A DNA stretch of 13,523 nucleotides from Burkholderiales bacterium. Lineage in GTDB: Bacteria > Pseudomonadota > Gammaproteobacteria > Burkholderiales > CAIKXV01. The position numbers were made by a program, and so were the translations under genes. The DNA lies in assembly GCA_014379045.1 (NCBI GenBank), contig JACMMK010000514.1, forward strand, positions 1-13,523, given 5' to 3'. Below, in pieces: positions 6,060 through 13,372 of the stretch. The notes under the pieces were generated by a model. The model was given only the letters and a program-made list of their open reading frames with translations. It was not told where the DNA came from and did no database searches. Each line of letters starts with the position of its first letter. The first letter of the stretch is position 1.

Positions 6060-7046
6060 ATGAAGATCGCCATCCTCGACGACTACTTCGACACCGTGCG
6101 CACGCTGGCGTGCTTCGCGAAGCTCGCCGCGCACGAGGTGCGCATCTGGACCGATCACACCCAGGACGACGACACCCTCGCCGAGCGCCTGCGCGACACC
6201 GAAGCGCTCGTGCTGATCCGCGAACGCACGCAGATTCGCGGCGCGCTGCTGCGCCGTCTGGAGAATCTGAAACTGATCAGTCAACGCAGCGTCTATCCGC
6301 ACATCGATATCGACGCCTGCACCGAACGCGGTGTGATCGTGTCGTCGTCGCAGCATCCGGGCGCGCCCTCGTATGCCACCGCCGAACTCACCTGGGGGTT
6401 GGTGCTTTCCGCCGCACGACGCATTCCGCAGCAGATGATCGCGCTGCGCGCGGGCGTCTGGCAGACCGGCGTCTGGGACACGCTGCGCGGCAAGACGCTC
6501 GGCATCTACGGGTACGGGCGCATCGGCGCTGCGGTGGCCGGTTACGGCAAGGCGTTCGGCATGAACGTGCTCGTCTGGGCGCGTGAAGCGTCGCAGGCCG
6601 CGGCACGGCAGGACGGTCATGCGGTCGCGGAAAGTAAACGTGCCTTGTTTGAGCAGTGCGACGTGATCTCGCTCCATATGCGCCTGGTCGCGGCGACGCG
6701 CGGCATCGTCGCCGAGGAAGACCTGCGCTCGATGAAGCCCACGGCGATGCTGGTCAATACCAGCCGCGCGCAGTTGATCGCGTCCGGTGCGCTGGTGAAC
6801 GCGCTGCGCGCGGGGCGGCCCGGGCTGGCGGCGGTGGACGTGTACGAGACCGAACCGATGCGCGACGTGGCGAACCCGCTGCTCGCGATGGACAACGTCG
6901 TCTGCACCCCGCACGTCGGCTACGTGACACGCGACGAGTACGAGATCCAGTTCTCCGACATCTTCGATCAGATCATTGCCTACGCGGCGGGGCAGCCGGT
7001 GAATGTGGTGAACCCGGACGTGCTGCGAAGCTTGGCGAGGCAGTAG
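6060..7046 (+). CDS. D-2-hydroxyacid dehydrogenase family protein (NAD-dependent)
   Basis: The product is 328 residues. These enzymes interconvert 2-oxoacids and D-2-hydroxyacids in the cytoplasm. The Rossmann motif GIYGYGRIG is at 148-156. The catalytic triad is intact: Arg236 (NTSRAQL), Glu265 (VYETEP) and His285 (TPHVGY); the Arg-to-Glu spacing of 29 equals that of SerA. Deviations: Ala follows Arg236 where Gly is usual, and the substrate-loop segment is SQRSVYPHIDIDAC without the usual G-x-G before the Asp, so the substrate is probably not a simple lactate or phosphoglycerate. The start is ATG 6060 with AGGAA nine bases upstream. It follows the cupin gene by 125 bp across a strong hairpin and is convergent with bug2. 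The substrate remains open. Confidence 0.9.
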   Translation: MKIAILDDYFDTVRTLACFAKLAAHEVRIWTDHTQDDDTLAERLRDTEALVLIRERTQIRGALLRRLENLKLISQRSVYPHIDIDACTERGVIVSSSQHPGAPSYATAELTWGLVLSAARRIPQQMIALRAGVWQTGVWDTLRGKTLGIYGYGRIGAAVAGYGKAFGMNVLVWAREASQAAARQDGHAVAESKRALFEQCDVISLHMRLVAATRGIVAEEDLRSMKPTAMLVNTSRAQLIASGALVNALRAGRPGLAAVDVYETEPMRDVANPLLAMDNVVCTPHVGYVTRDEYEIQFSDIFDQIIAYAAGQPVNVVNPDVLRSLARQ

Positions 7047-7101
7047 CTCGCTTCGGCCGGGCGAATCAGTACATCAACATAGCGTACGCGCGAGCGCGCC
7101 A

Positions 7102-8097
7102 TCACTCGGGCTGAACACCCGCATCGCGCACCACCTTCGCCCACTGCACGAGCTCCGCCGCAATCACTTTGCGCAATTGCTCAGGCGTACTCAGGGTGGT
7201 GTCGATACCTTGCGCCGCCAACCGCTGCTTCACTTCGCTGTCCTGCAGCACACGATGCAGGTTCGCAGCAAAGCGCGAGATGATGGTCGTCGGCGTCTGT
7301 CCAGGCATCAGGATGCCATACCAGCCATCGACCGCGTATCCGGCGACGCCGGCTTCCGCCATGGTCGGCAATTCCGGCGCCACGGCCGCACGCTGCGCAC
7401 CGGTCACCGCCAGCGCGCGCAGCTTGCCGGCCTTGATATGGGGTAGCGCCACCGTGACCGTACTGAAGTACAGCGATACCTGTCCACCCAGCAACTCGGT
7501 GATCGCCGGTCCGCCGCCCTTGTACGGTACATGCACGAAACGCGTGCCCGTCATCGACATGAACAACTCTCCGGTCAGGTGCGCCATATTGCCCATACCC
7601 GCCGAAGCCATGGTGAGCTTGCCCGGTGAAGCCTTGGCCAGTGCCACCAACTCATTCACATTGCGCGCGGCTACCGAAGGATTCACCACCAGCACGAAAT
7701 TGCCATTGCCCACCAGCGATACCGGGGCAAAATCACGTACGGGGTCATACGGTAGCTTGCGGTAGATGCTGGGATTGATGGTGAAGCCGTTGCCGACGAT
7801 CAGGAACGTGTGACCATCCGGCGGCGACTTTGCGGCAAGTTCCGTACCGATAATGCCATTGGCGCCGCCACGGTTATCGACGACGATGGGTTGGCGCAAT
7901 TCTTCGCTCAACCGCGGGACCAAGCTGCGGGCAATGATGTCGTTGGAACCGCTCGGCGGAAATGGCACGACAAAACGTAATGGCCGACTGGGGTAATCCT
8001 GCAGCGTGGCGGCGTGCGCCCCTCGCCAGGCCGGGCATGGTGAGAGGGACAGGCCGGCACCCAGGACAAGCGCCAAAGCATTCGCACCAAGACTCAT
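7102..8097 (-). CDS. Bug family (TctC-like) tripartite tricarboxylate transporter substrate-binding protein 2
   Basis: The product is 331 residues from ATG 8097, which has GGGGAG nine bases upstream. A longer frame exists to 8271, but its extra 58 residues run through the divergent promoter region and would bury the signal peptide. The signal peptide is clear: LALVLGAGLSLSPCPAW then GAHA before ATLQDYPSRP. Family blocks are FVVPFPPSGSNDIIAR, KLPYDPVRDFAPVS, FVHVPYKGGGPAITELLGGQ and the C-terminal LSTPEQLRKVIAAELVQWAK. It is expected to bind a small organic anion in the periplasm. No membrane transporter genes are adjacent. It is divergent from the dioxygenase gene, which suggests a shared control region and perhaps a shared substrate. 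Confidence 0.92.
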   Translation of the reverse strand: MSLGANALALVLGAGLSLSPCPAWRGAHAATLQDYPSRPLRFVVPFPPSGSNDIIARSLVPRLSEELRQPIVVDNRGGANGIIGTELAAKSPPDGHTFLIVGNGFTINPSIYRKLPYDPVRDFAPVSLVGNGNFVLVVNPSVAARNVNELVALAKASPGKLTMASAGMGNMAHLTGELFMSMTGTRFVHVPYKGGGPAITELLGGQVSLYFSTVTVALPHIKAGKLRALAVTGAQRAAVAPELPTMAEAGVAGYAVDGWYGILMPGQTPTTIISRFAANLHRVLQDSEVKQRLAAQGIDTTLSTPEQLRKVIAAELVQWAKVVRDAGVQPE

Positions 8098-8131
8098 GGT
8101 CCTAGTCTCCCCGCTGCGATTGTGTTCCGCG

Positions 8132-8153
8132 ATGCGCCCAAGTATTGGCGCAT
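8132..8153. promoter_or_regulatory. Perfect inverted repeat ATGCGCC-N8-GGCGCAT, candidate operator
   Basis: Seven-base arms at 8132-8138 and 8147-8153 are perfectly complementary around the spacer CAAGTATT. It lies in the 185-bp divergent control region, 35 bp upstream of the bug2 start and 130 bp upstream of the dioxygenase start, so one protein could control both. A possible plus-strand -35 (TTGGCG, 8145-8150) overlaps the right arm, with TCGTAT 17 bp later. Confidence 0.5.
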
Positions 8154-8282
8154 ACAGAGTTGCAGTATCGTATCCCCTTCGGCACCGACGAGAATAGCTT
8201 CGCGCATTCAGCAGCATTTCCGAGAGCGCGACTTCCAACGGCCGGGAGTAGTCTTTCGCAGACAGCTTCAAGGAGGCAGGCC

Positions 8283-9134
8283 ATGACCGTAACCCTCGAA
8301 CGCCAGTCCTTTGCCGTCGAACCGCTCTCCCCCGTTCTCGGCGCAGCCATCACGGGCCTGGATTTGCGGCAACCGCTCGCCGACGCCACCCGGCGTGCCA
8401 TCTACGAGAACTTCGTGCGCTATCACGTGCTGTGCTTTCGCGATCAGCACCTGGACCAGGACCAGCAAGTCGTCTTCTCTGAGCAATTCGGCACGCTCGA
8501 GCACCACGTCGCCAGAAACCGCGGCAAGGTCAACCCGCTGGTGCAGATCGTCAGCAATCTCGATGCGGACGGCAGACCCAGCGGCAAGGTGTCCACCGAC
8601 CGATGGCACTCGGACAAATCGTTCCGACCGCAACCCTCGCTCGCGACCATACTGCACGCGCTGGTGATGCCGCCGGATGGCGGGGAGACGTGCTTTGCCA
8701 ACATGATCGCCGCCTATGAGGCGTTGCCCGCCGCAGACCAGGCGGAACTGGACGGCGTGCGCGTCGTGCATAGTTGGGAGATCTCGCGCGAGCGCGCCGG
8801 CGGCAGGGCCACGCCGGAGGAAATCGCCGACGCCCCGCCCATCTCGCACGCGCTGGTGCGCACCCTCCCGGAAACCGGCGAGAAAGCACTGTTCATGGGT
8901 GAGCACGCCGCGTACTTCGAAGGCCAGCCGGAAGAAGCCGGGCGGGTGCGCTTGGAACAACTGACGGCGCACGCCGTCCAGGAACGTTTTGTCTATCGCC
9001 ACAAGTGGACGCTGGGCGATCTGCTGATGTGGGACAACCGCTGTCTGCTGCACCGTGGCAACACCAATTTCGATGCGGCGCGCTTTCCGCGCGTGCTGCA
9101 GCGAACCTGTCTGCGCGGCGCTGCGCCGGCTTGA
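8283..9134 (+). CDS. TauD/TfdA family Fe(II)/2-oxoglutarate-dependent dioxygenase
   Basis: The product is 283 residues. The family hydroxylates a substrate next to a sulfonate, ether oxygen, amine or similar group, with decarboxylation of 2-oxoglutarate to succinate. Iron ligands are visible: His109 and Asp111 in RWHSDKSF, and distal His257 in LLHRGNTNF. Arg270/Arg274 in RFPRVLQRT match the 2-oxoglutarate-binding arginines of TauD (His255, Arg266, Arg270). MPPDGGETCFANMIAAYEAL is the usual block after the HxD strand. Start ATG 8283 has AAGGAGG six bases upstream, the best ribosome-binding site in the window; the longer frame to 8145 is not used. No signal peptide, so cytoplasmic. The substrate could be taurine-like, aryloxyalkanoate-like or something else. 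It is divergent from bug2. Confidence 0.93.
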   Translation: MTVTLERQSFAVEPLSPVLGAAITGLDLRQPLADATRRAIYENFVRYHVLCFRDQHLDQDQQVVFSEQFGTLEHHVARNRGKVNPLVQIVSNLDADGRPSGKVSTDRWHSDKSFRPQPSLATILHALVMPPDGGETCFANMIAAYEALPAADQAELDGVRVVHSWEISRERAGGRATPEEIADAPPISHALVRTLPETGEKALFMGEHAAYFEGQPEEAGRVRLEQLTAHAVQERFVYRHKWTLGDLLMWDNRCLLHRGNTNFDAARFPRVLQRTCLRGAAPA

Positions 9135-9364
9135 TGCGCTACCTGCACGAAGCGTTGCGCTGCCGTCGAGTACGCGCGGGCAGTGGTAGCGCGCGTATAG
9201 TAGAGACCGTGTTGGCGATGGCGCAGGCCCCAGGCACCGCGGCGGCGGTTTGTGTGCGCGGCCGACTCGGCAACGAACTGCGTCGCCCGTCGGAGGAACA
9301 CGGCGCGCTGGTCGACGGCACGCACTGAACGCAGTTCGCGAACTTCGACATAGAGGAGTAGTCA
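9135..9364. other. 230-bp intergenic region before the bug3-dehydratase operon
   Basis: No convincing gene is seen; frames through it lack ribosome-binding sites and recognisable domains. It contains the 27-bp inverted repeat at 9171-9197 and a possible -10 box TATAGT at 9196-9201 without a good -35, which is what an activator-dependent promoter would look like. Confidence 0.5.
9171..9197. promoter_or_regulatory. Inverted repeat TACGCGCG-N11-CGCGCGTA
   Basis: Perfect 8-base arms at 9171-9178 and 9190-9197 flank an 11-nt spacer. The right arm touches a TATAGT that could be a -10 box. It may be an operator of the bug3 operon. As RNA it could also fold into the 3' hairpin of the dioxygenase transcript, whose stop lies 36 bp upstream, but no U-run follows. 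Confidence 0.45.
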
Positions 9365-10345
9365 ATGCGGATGGCCAGGCACGCGTCGACTGCGGCATCG
9401 GTCACGATGTTCTGCGCGTTTGTGGCGGGTAGCTCCTTCGCGCAACCGTATCCGACGCGCCAGATCACCATGGTCGTCGCGGCTGCAGCCGGAGGACCCA
9501 CCGATATCGTCGGTCGTCTGGTCGGTCAAATGCTCACCGAGTCGCTGGGGCAGTCGGTCGTGGTCGAGAATCGTACCGGCGCCGGACTCACCGTCGGTAC
9601 CGCGCATGCGGCGCGGGCGAAGCCCGACGGCTACACGCTCACCATCGCCAGCCCGAGTTCGCATTCGATTGCACCCGGCCTGTATGCGTCATTGCCGTAC
9701 GACCCGATCAAGGACTTCGAACCGATCTCGCTGCTGTTCACGTCGCCGACCGCGTTGGTGGTGAATCCTGCGCTGCCGGCGAAGACACTGAAGGAGTTCA
9801 TTGCCTATGCGAAGTCGCGACCGGGGCAACTGAATTACGGTTCCGGCGGCAACGGCACCACTTCCCATCTGACCGCCGAACTGTTCAAGACCACGGCCGG
9901 TGTCGACTTGGTCCACGTGCCGTACAAAGGCAGCGGACCGGCCTCGACCGATCTGATCGCGGGCCAGGTGCAGATGATGTTCCAGGGTCTGCATCTGGCG
10001 CTCCCGTTCATCAAGGCAGGGAAACTGCGGACATTCGGGGTGACCAGTGCGCAGCGCTCGTCGATGGCGCCGGACTTGCCGACGCTGGACGAGGCCGGGT
10101 TGCCGGGCTTCTCTGTCAACACCTGGTACGGCGTGATGGCACCGGCCGGCACGCCGAAGCCGGTCATCGCTCAATTGAACGGCGCATTGCTGAAGGCGAT
10201 CAATGCGCCCGGGATTCGACAGAAGCTGACCGATCAGGGCCTGGTCGCCGTCGGCACCACCCCTGAAGAGTTCGCGGCGCTGATTCAGGAAGAGCTGCGG
10301 GTCTGGGCAAAGGTGATCAAACAGTCCGGCGCCCGCGTCGATTGA
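9365..10345 (+). CDS. Bug family (TctC-like) tripartite tricarboxylate transporter substrate-binding protein 3
   Basis: The product is 326 residues. Start ATG 9365 is preceded by GAGGAG six bases upstream. The signal peptide is SVTMFCAFVAGSSFAQ with cleavage near the Ala-Gln before PYPTRQITMVV. Family blocks: AAAGGPTDIVGRLVGQ, SLPYDPIKDFEPIS, LVHVPYKGSGPASTDLIAGQ, and GTTPEEFAALIQEELRVWAKVI at the end. It is the first gene of a two-gene unit, with the enolase-superfamily gene 27 nt downstream, so its ligand may be the acid sugar or hydroxyacid used by that enzyme. No TctA/TctB genes are nearby. Confidence 0.93.
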   Translation: MRMARHASTAASVTMFCAFVAGSSFAQPYPTRQITMVVAAAAGGPTDIVGRLVGQMLTESLGQSVVVENRTGAGLTVGTAHAARAKPDGYTLTIASPSSHSIAPGLYASLPYDPIKDFEPISLLFTSPTALVVNPALPAKTLKEFIAYAKSRPGQLNYGSGGNGTTSHLTAELFKTTAGVDLVHVPYKGSGPASTDLIAGQVQMMFQGLHLALPFIKAGKLRTFGVTSAQRSSMAPDLPTLDEAGLPGFSVNTWYGVMAPAGTPKPVIAQLNGALLKAINAPGIRQKLTDQGLVAVGTTPEEFAALIQEELRVWAKVIKQSGARVD

Positions 10346-10372
10346 TCGCAGGGGTAGCGAAAGAATGTGCCG

Positions 10373-11503
10373 ATGAAGATCACCGAAGTGCAGGCATTCC
10401 CGTTGTCGTTCCGTCTGGTCGACGCGCCCCGGCGCGGCAGCGGCCAGCCGGTCAAGAAGGACACGGTGGTGGTCCGGGTGCGCACCGAAGACGGCATCAC
10501 CGGCTATGGTGAATCCCACCACGCGCTCGCGCCGACGGTGGTCGCTGCTCTGGTCAATCAGAATCTGGCCCCGATCGTGGTCGGCGCCGATGCGATGGCG
10601 ATCGAGCAGATCTGGCAGACGATCTACATCAAGCAGGGACAGACCCACGGCCCCGGCTGGGCACTGTACAAAGCGCTGAGCGGGGTCGACATGGCGTTGT
10701 GGGACGCTCGGGCGAAAGCGCTCGAGTTGCCGGTGTGGCGGCTGCTCGGCGGCGAGAAGCGGAAGATTCGCGCCTATGCGGGCGGTGTGTCGTTCGGCTT
10801 CAAAGCCCCGTCGGCGCTGCTCGAAGAGGCGCAGGGTTACGTGAGCCAGGGTTTCACCGCGATCAAGCTTCGTCTGGGCGACTCGGTCCACAACGACATC
10901 GAACGCGTGCGCGCCGTTCGCCTGGGACTCGGCGGGGACGTCGACATCATGGTCGACATCAATACGCGCTACACGTACATGGATATGCAGCGCGCGCTGC
11001 CGGCGTTGGAAGAGCTCGACGTGTTCTGGATCGAGGAGCCGTTCACGCCCGACAACCTTGCCGACTACGCGCATTTCAACGCGCGAACCCGACTGCCGAT
11101 CGCGGCCGGCGAGAATCACTTCACGCGGTTCCAGGCGCGACAGTTGCTCGAAACGGCTGCGGTAGACATCATCCAGCCCGATCCGGCGAAGGCGGGGGGC
11201 ATTACCGAATGCAAGAAGATCGCCGATCTCGCGTCCGCCTTCCGCCGACCGCTCGCACCGCACACCGGGCTGAGCGCGATCGATGCGGCAGCGTGCGTGC
11301 ATCTGCTGTGCGCTGCCTCGAATGCGCTCATCTATGAAGCCGACTGCGCGCCCTACAACCCGTTTCGCGATGAGCTGTGTTCAGGCGCACCAGCCGTGAT
11401 CGATGGCTGGATCGAGCCGTCCGACCGGCCCGGCCTCGGCTTCGACCTGGACGAGTCGCTGTTCACTCGAATGCCGGGCATCGCGGGGCCGTGCTATCAA
11501 TAG
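10373..11503 (+). CDS. Mandelate racemase/muconate lactonizing enzyme family protein (enolase superfamily)
   Basis: The product is 376 residues. The family abstracts the proton alpha to a carboxylate with Mg2+ stabilising the enolate, leading to dehydration or racemisation. With ATG 10373 as residue 1, the key residues fall on the same numbers as in Pseudomonas putida mandelate racemase: Lys165 (Lys164 there), Asp195, Glu221 and Glu247 as metal ligands, and the Asp270-His297 dyad. The second Lys of the KxK motif is Arg167 (KLRLG). This places it in the mandelate racemase subgroup; loss of the second Lys favours one-base chemistry, such as acid-sugar dehydration through His297. Start choice: GTG 10367 adds two residues and has AGGGG 12 bases upstream, but the family N-terminus MKITEVQ fits ATG 10373. 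It follows bug3 by 27 nt in one transcript and is convergent with the helicase gene. Confidence 0.92.
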   Translation: MKITEVQAFPLSFRLVDAPRRGSGQPVKKDTVVVRVRTEDGITGYGESHHALAPTVVAALVNQNLAPIVVGADAMAIEQIWQTIYIKQGQTHGPGWALYKALSGVDMALWDARAKALELPVWRLLGGEKRKIRAYAGGVSFGFKAPSALLEEAQGYVSQGFTAIKLRLGDSVHNDIERVRAVRLGLGGDVDIMVDINTRYTYMDMQRALPALEELDVFWIEEPFTPDNLADYAHFNARTRLPIAAGENHFTRFQARQLLETAAVDIIQPDPAKAGGITECKKIADLASAFRRPLAPHTGLSAIDAAACVHLLCAASNALIYEADCAPYNPFRDELCSGAPAVIDGWIEPSDRPGLGFDLDESLFTRMPGIAGPCYQ

Positions 11504-11604
11504 AGGGTTGCCCGGTGAGCCTTCTTCACCCGCGGCGCTGAGCGGTGCGGGCGCAGTCGTGACGCGGCGGTCGTCGCGGCAATATCGCTGCTGCACGGCG
11601 CTGA

Positions 11605-13242
11605 CTACAGTCTCGATGTGAGCAGGGCGGCTGCGTCCTGCGCCGCCACCAGCGTCAATTTCATCGTCGCGCGTGTCGCGCCCACGAAGATGCGCCGCAC
11701 CGCGCGTTCGTCCAGCGTCTCGAAGTCGATCTCGGTCAGCACCACGCATGGTGCCGCCTGTCCCTTGAAGCGATGCACCGAGTCGATCAGCACATCGCCG
11801 TCGGTGACGGTCTGGTTGCCGAACAGATCGTAGCGACCGGTCGGTGCCCGCAACGGATACGGTCCCAGCCGGTCGAGCGCTGCGAGCTTCGAGCTCTCGC
11901 GACCCCGGTAGGTGACGACGGCGATGTGCGAGCGCTTGAAGCCCAGACCGATGCAGCGGGTGACCGCGTTCACGGTCTTCGTGATCAGATCGTCGCTGTC
12001 GGTGTAGCCGACGATGTCGACGTCGTAGCCGGGAATCGGGCTGCCGGCTTCCATCGCGTGCGGTAGCGGCAACAGGCGGTTCAGCGTGTCGACGATCTCT
12101 TTGGGCGTTCGGTAGTTGACGTCGGAACGGATGCCGACCCAGCCCGCAAGCGCCACCGCGGGGCGTGCGTACAGATTCTGCATCGGGTCTTCGAGCCACC
12201 AGGCCCGGCCGTCTGCGCGCAGGAACCGCAACAGGTTGTGCGCCCAGGTATCGACGAAGTCCTGACCTTCATCGACGATCAGCGTGTCGAAGCGCGCAGC
12301 CTCGTCCGGCGTGTAGGCATCGAGCACGGCCTCGAGCTGGGCGAACGCGCCGGCCTGGGTGAAGTCGGGGCGCTGTGCCAGCGTGCGCGCCACGCGATCG
12401 CCGAGCTGATGGTAGGTGACGACCTCGCCACCCGAGGGCGCAATGCGTGCGACATGATCGGCAAGCGGCCGGTTGTAGCAGACGAACAGCGGGCGCCTGC
12501 CCTCGCGCACCGCATCGCGGTACACCTCGAGCGCGAGCTGCGTCTTCCCCGATCCGGCGGTACCGGTCACTCTCAGCCTGAACGGTTCGCACTCGATGCG
12601 TCGCGCCCAGTGGGCGAGCCCGCCGGACAGTCGGGTGTACAACGCGTCGGCTTCGCCGACCATCGCGTTGACCTCCGGCACGAGTTGCAGGATGTCGCCG
12701 AGAAACCGGTGGACTGCGGCCTTGGCGGGGAGCACCTCGCCATCGTCGGGCAGCAGCGCGCGGATGATCGGCAACAGGCGGTTCTTGTTCGTCGCATCGA
12801 CGATGCGCGAGGGATCGATGCCGGCCGAACCCGGGTCCTTCACCGTGTAGTCGGGGCAGTAGAGCAGTGCATCGACGAACGTTTCCTCGCCCCGGCAGAA
12901 CTGCCGCAGGCGCGCCCGCAGCGCCTCGGCCGAGCGCGCCATGCCGACCGCCACGCGCTGTTGCCGGTGGGCGTGGCGCTTGACCAGACCCTCGTCGGTT
13001 TCGGCCAGAAAACCGCTCTTCTGCTCGATCAGCAGCAATCGTCCGCTCGGGCCGACGATCGCGAAATCGACCTCGCCGACGAGCGTGTGGCCGCCGTGCT
13101 CGATCCGCGTCCAGTGCACGCCATGGTAGACCGTATAGTCGTCAGCGAGGCCTTGCGCAAGCACAGCGAGCGTCTGCAGTTCACGCTCGGCAGCGCCCTG
13201 CGCGCTGAGTGCGCGCCAGCCATCGGGGTGGACCTTCGCCAT
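11605..13242 (-). CDS. NERD nuclease-related domain fused to SF1 (UvrD-like) helicase
   Basis: The product is 545 residues. The N-terminal part is a NERD-type nuclease fold: VGEVDFAIVG with Asp59, then LLLIEQKSG with Glu73 and Lys75, a D-x13-E-x-K arrangement. The C-terminal ATPase has Walker A VTGTAGSGKTQ (Lys233), Walker B LIVDEGQDF (Asp324, Glu325), SVHRFKGQAAPCVVL (motif V-like) and RIFVGATRATMKL (motif VI). The enzyme probably unwinds and cleaves or processes DNA or RNA; no experimental role is implied. Start ATG 13242 was chosen because PDGW shortly after Met matches homologues as I remember them, with a weak GGA six bases upstream; ATG 13287 would add 15 low-complexity residues. It stands alone, convergent with the racemase-like gene and divergent from the gene at the right edge. 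Such fusions occur in accessory regions and are candidates for repair or defence. Confidence 0.9.
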   Translation of the reverse strand: MAKVHPDGWRALSAQGAAERELQTLAVLAQGLADDYTVYHGVHWTRIEHGGHTLVGEVDFAIVGPSGRLLLIEQKSGFLAETDEGLVKRHAHRQQRVAVGMARSAEALRARLRQFCRGEETFVDALLYCPDYTVKDPGSAGIDPSRIVDATNKNRLLPIIRALLPDDGEVLPAKAAVHRFLGDILQLVPEVNAMVGEADALYTRLSGGLAHWARRIECEPFRLRVTGTAGSGKTQLALEVYRDAVREGRRPLFVCYNRPLADHVARIAPSGGEVVTYHQLGDRVARTLAQRPDFTQAGAFAQLEAVLDAYTPDEAARFDTLIVDEGQDFVDTWAHNLLRFLRADGRAWWLEDPMQNLYARPAVALAGWVGIRSDVNYRTPKEIVDTLNRLLPLPHAMEAGSPIPGYDVDIVGYTDSDDLITKTVNAVTRCIGLGFKRSHIAVVTYRGRESSKLAALDRLGPYPLRAPTGRYDLFGNQTVTDGDVLIDSVHRFKGQAAPCVVLTEIDFETLDERAVRRIFVGATRATMKLTLVAAQDAAALLTSRL

Positions 13243-13333
13243 CGGCGGTCCGGCAGAATTTGAACGAGGGGCTCCATTGTGAGCCATCAGCTCGGGCGCA
13301 CGCCGCAGCGCCGGTTGAAGTCGGGCAGCGGTC

Positions 13334-13346
13334 GTGCACAATGCAC
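13334..13346. promoter_or_regulatory. Short palindrome GTGCA-N3-TGCAC between divergent starts
   Basis: Five-base perfect arms around CAA lie between the helicase start (13242, minus) and the right-edge start (13373, plus). It is short, and chance cannot be excluded in GC-rich DNA. It is noted as the only symmetric element in this 130-bp divergent region. Confidence 0.25.
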
Positions 13347-13372
13347 TTCGTCCCCCGCCTGCCGGAGTCGCC

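Noticed and set aside
6036..6914. 292-codon minus-strand open frame opposite the dehydrogenase
   Set aside because: Antisense shadow; the plus strand carries the Rossmann motif and catalytic triad.
1..9134. A complete allantoin/oxamate degradation cluster (amidohydrolase + cupin + HpxW-like hydrolase)
   Set aside because: The cupin is single-domain and lacks the bicupin architecture of ureidoglycine aminohydrolase, other pathway genes are missing, and fic separates the first gene from the rest. It is kept only as a hint for the GGT-like substrate.
8268..9398. 376-codon minus-strand open frame opposite the dioxygenase
   Set aside because: The sense strand has complete HxD...H iron ligands and a strong ribosome-binding site; the antisense product has no domain features.
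9689..11302. 537-codon minus-strand open frame opposite bug3 and the racemase-like gene
   Set aside because: It spans two well-supported plus-strand genes and their junction, with Arg/His/Asp-rich composition and no family match that I can see.
11514..11530. Hairpin GGTGAG/TTCACC after the racemase-like gene
   Set aside because: A six-pair stem including one G-U pair with no U-run; a weak terminator at best, so it was not listed as a feature.
12238..13263. 341-codon plus-strand open frame opposite the NERD-helicase
   Set aside because: Antisense shadow of a gene with complete Walker and NERD motifs; biased composition and no start signal.
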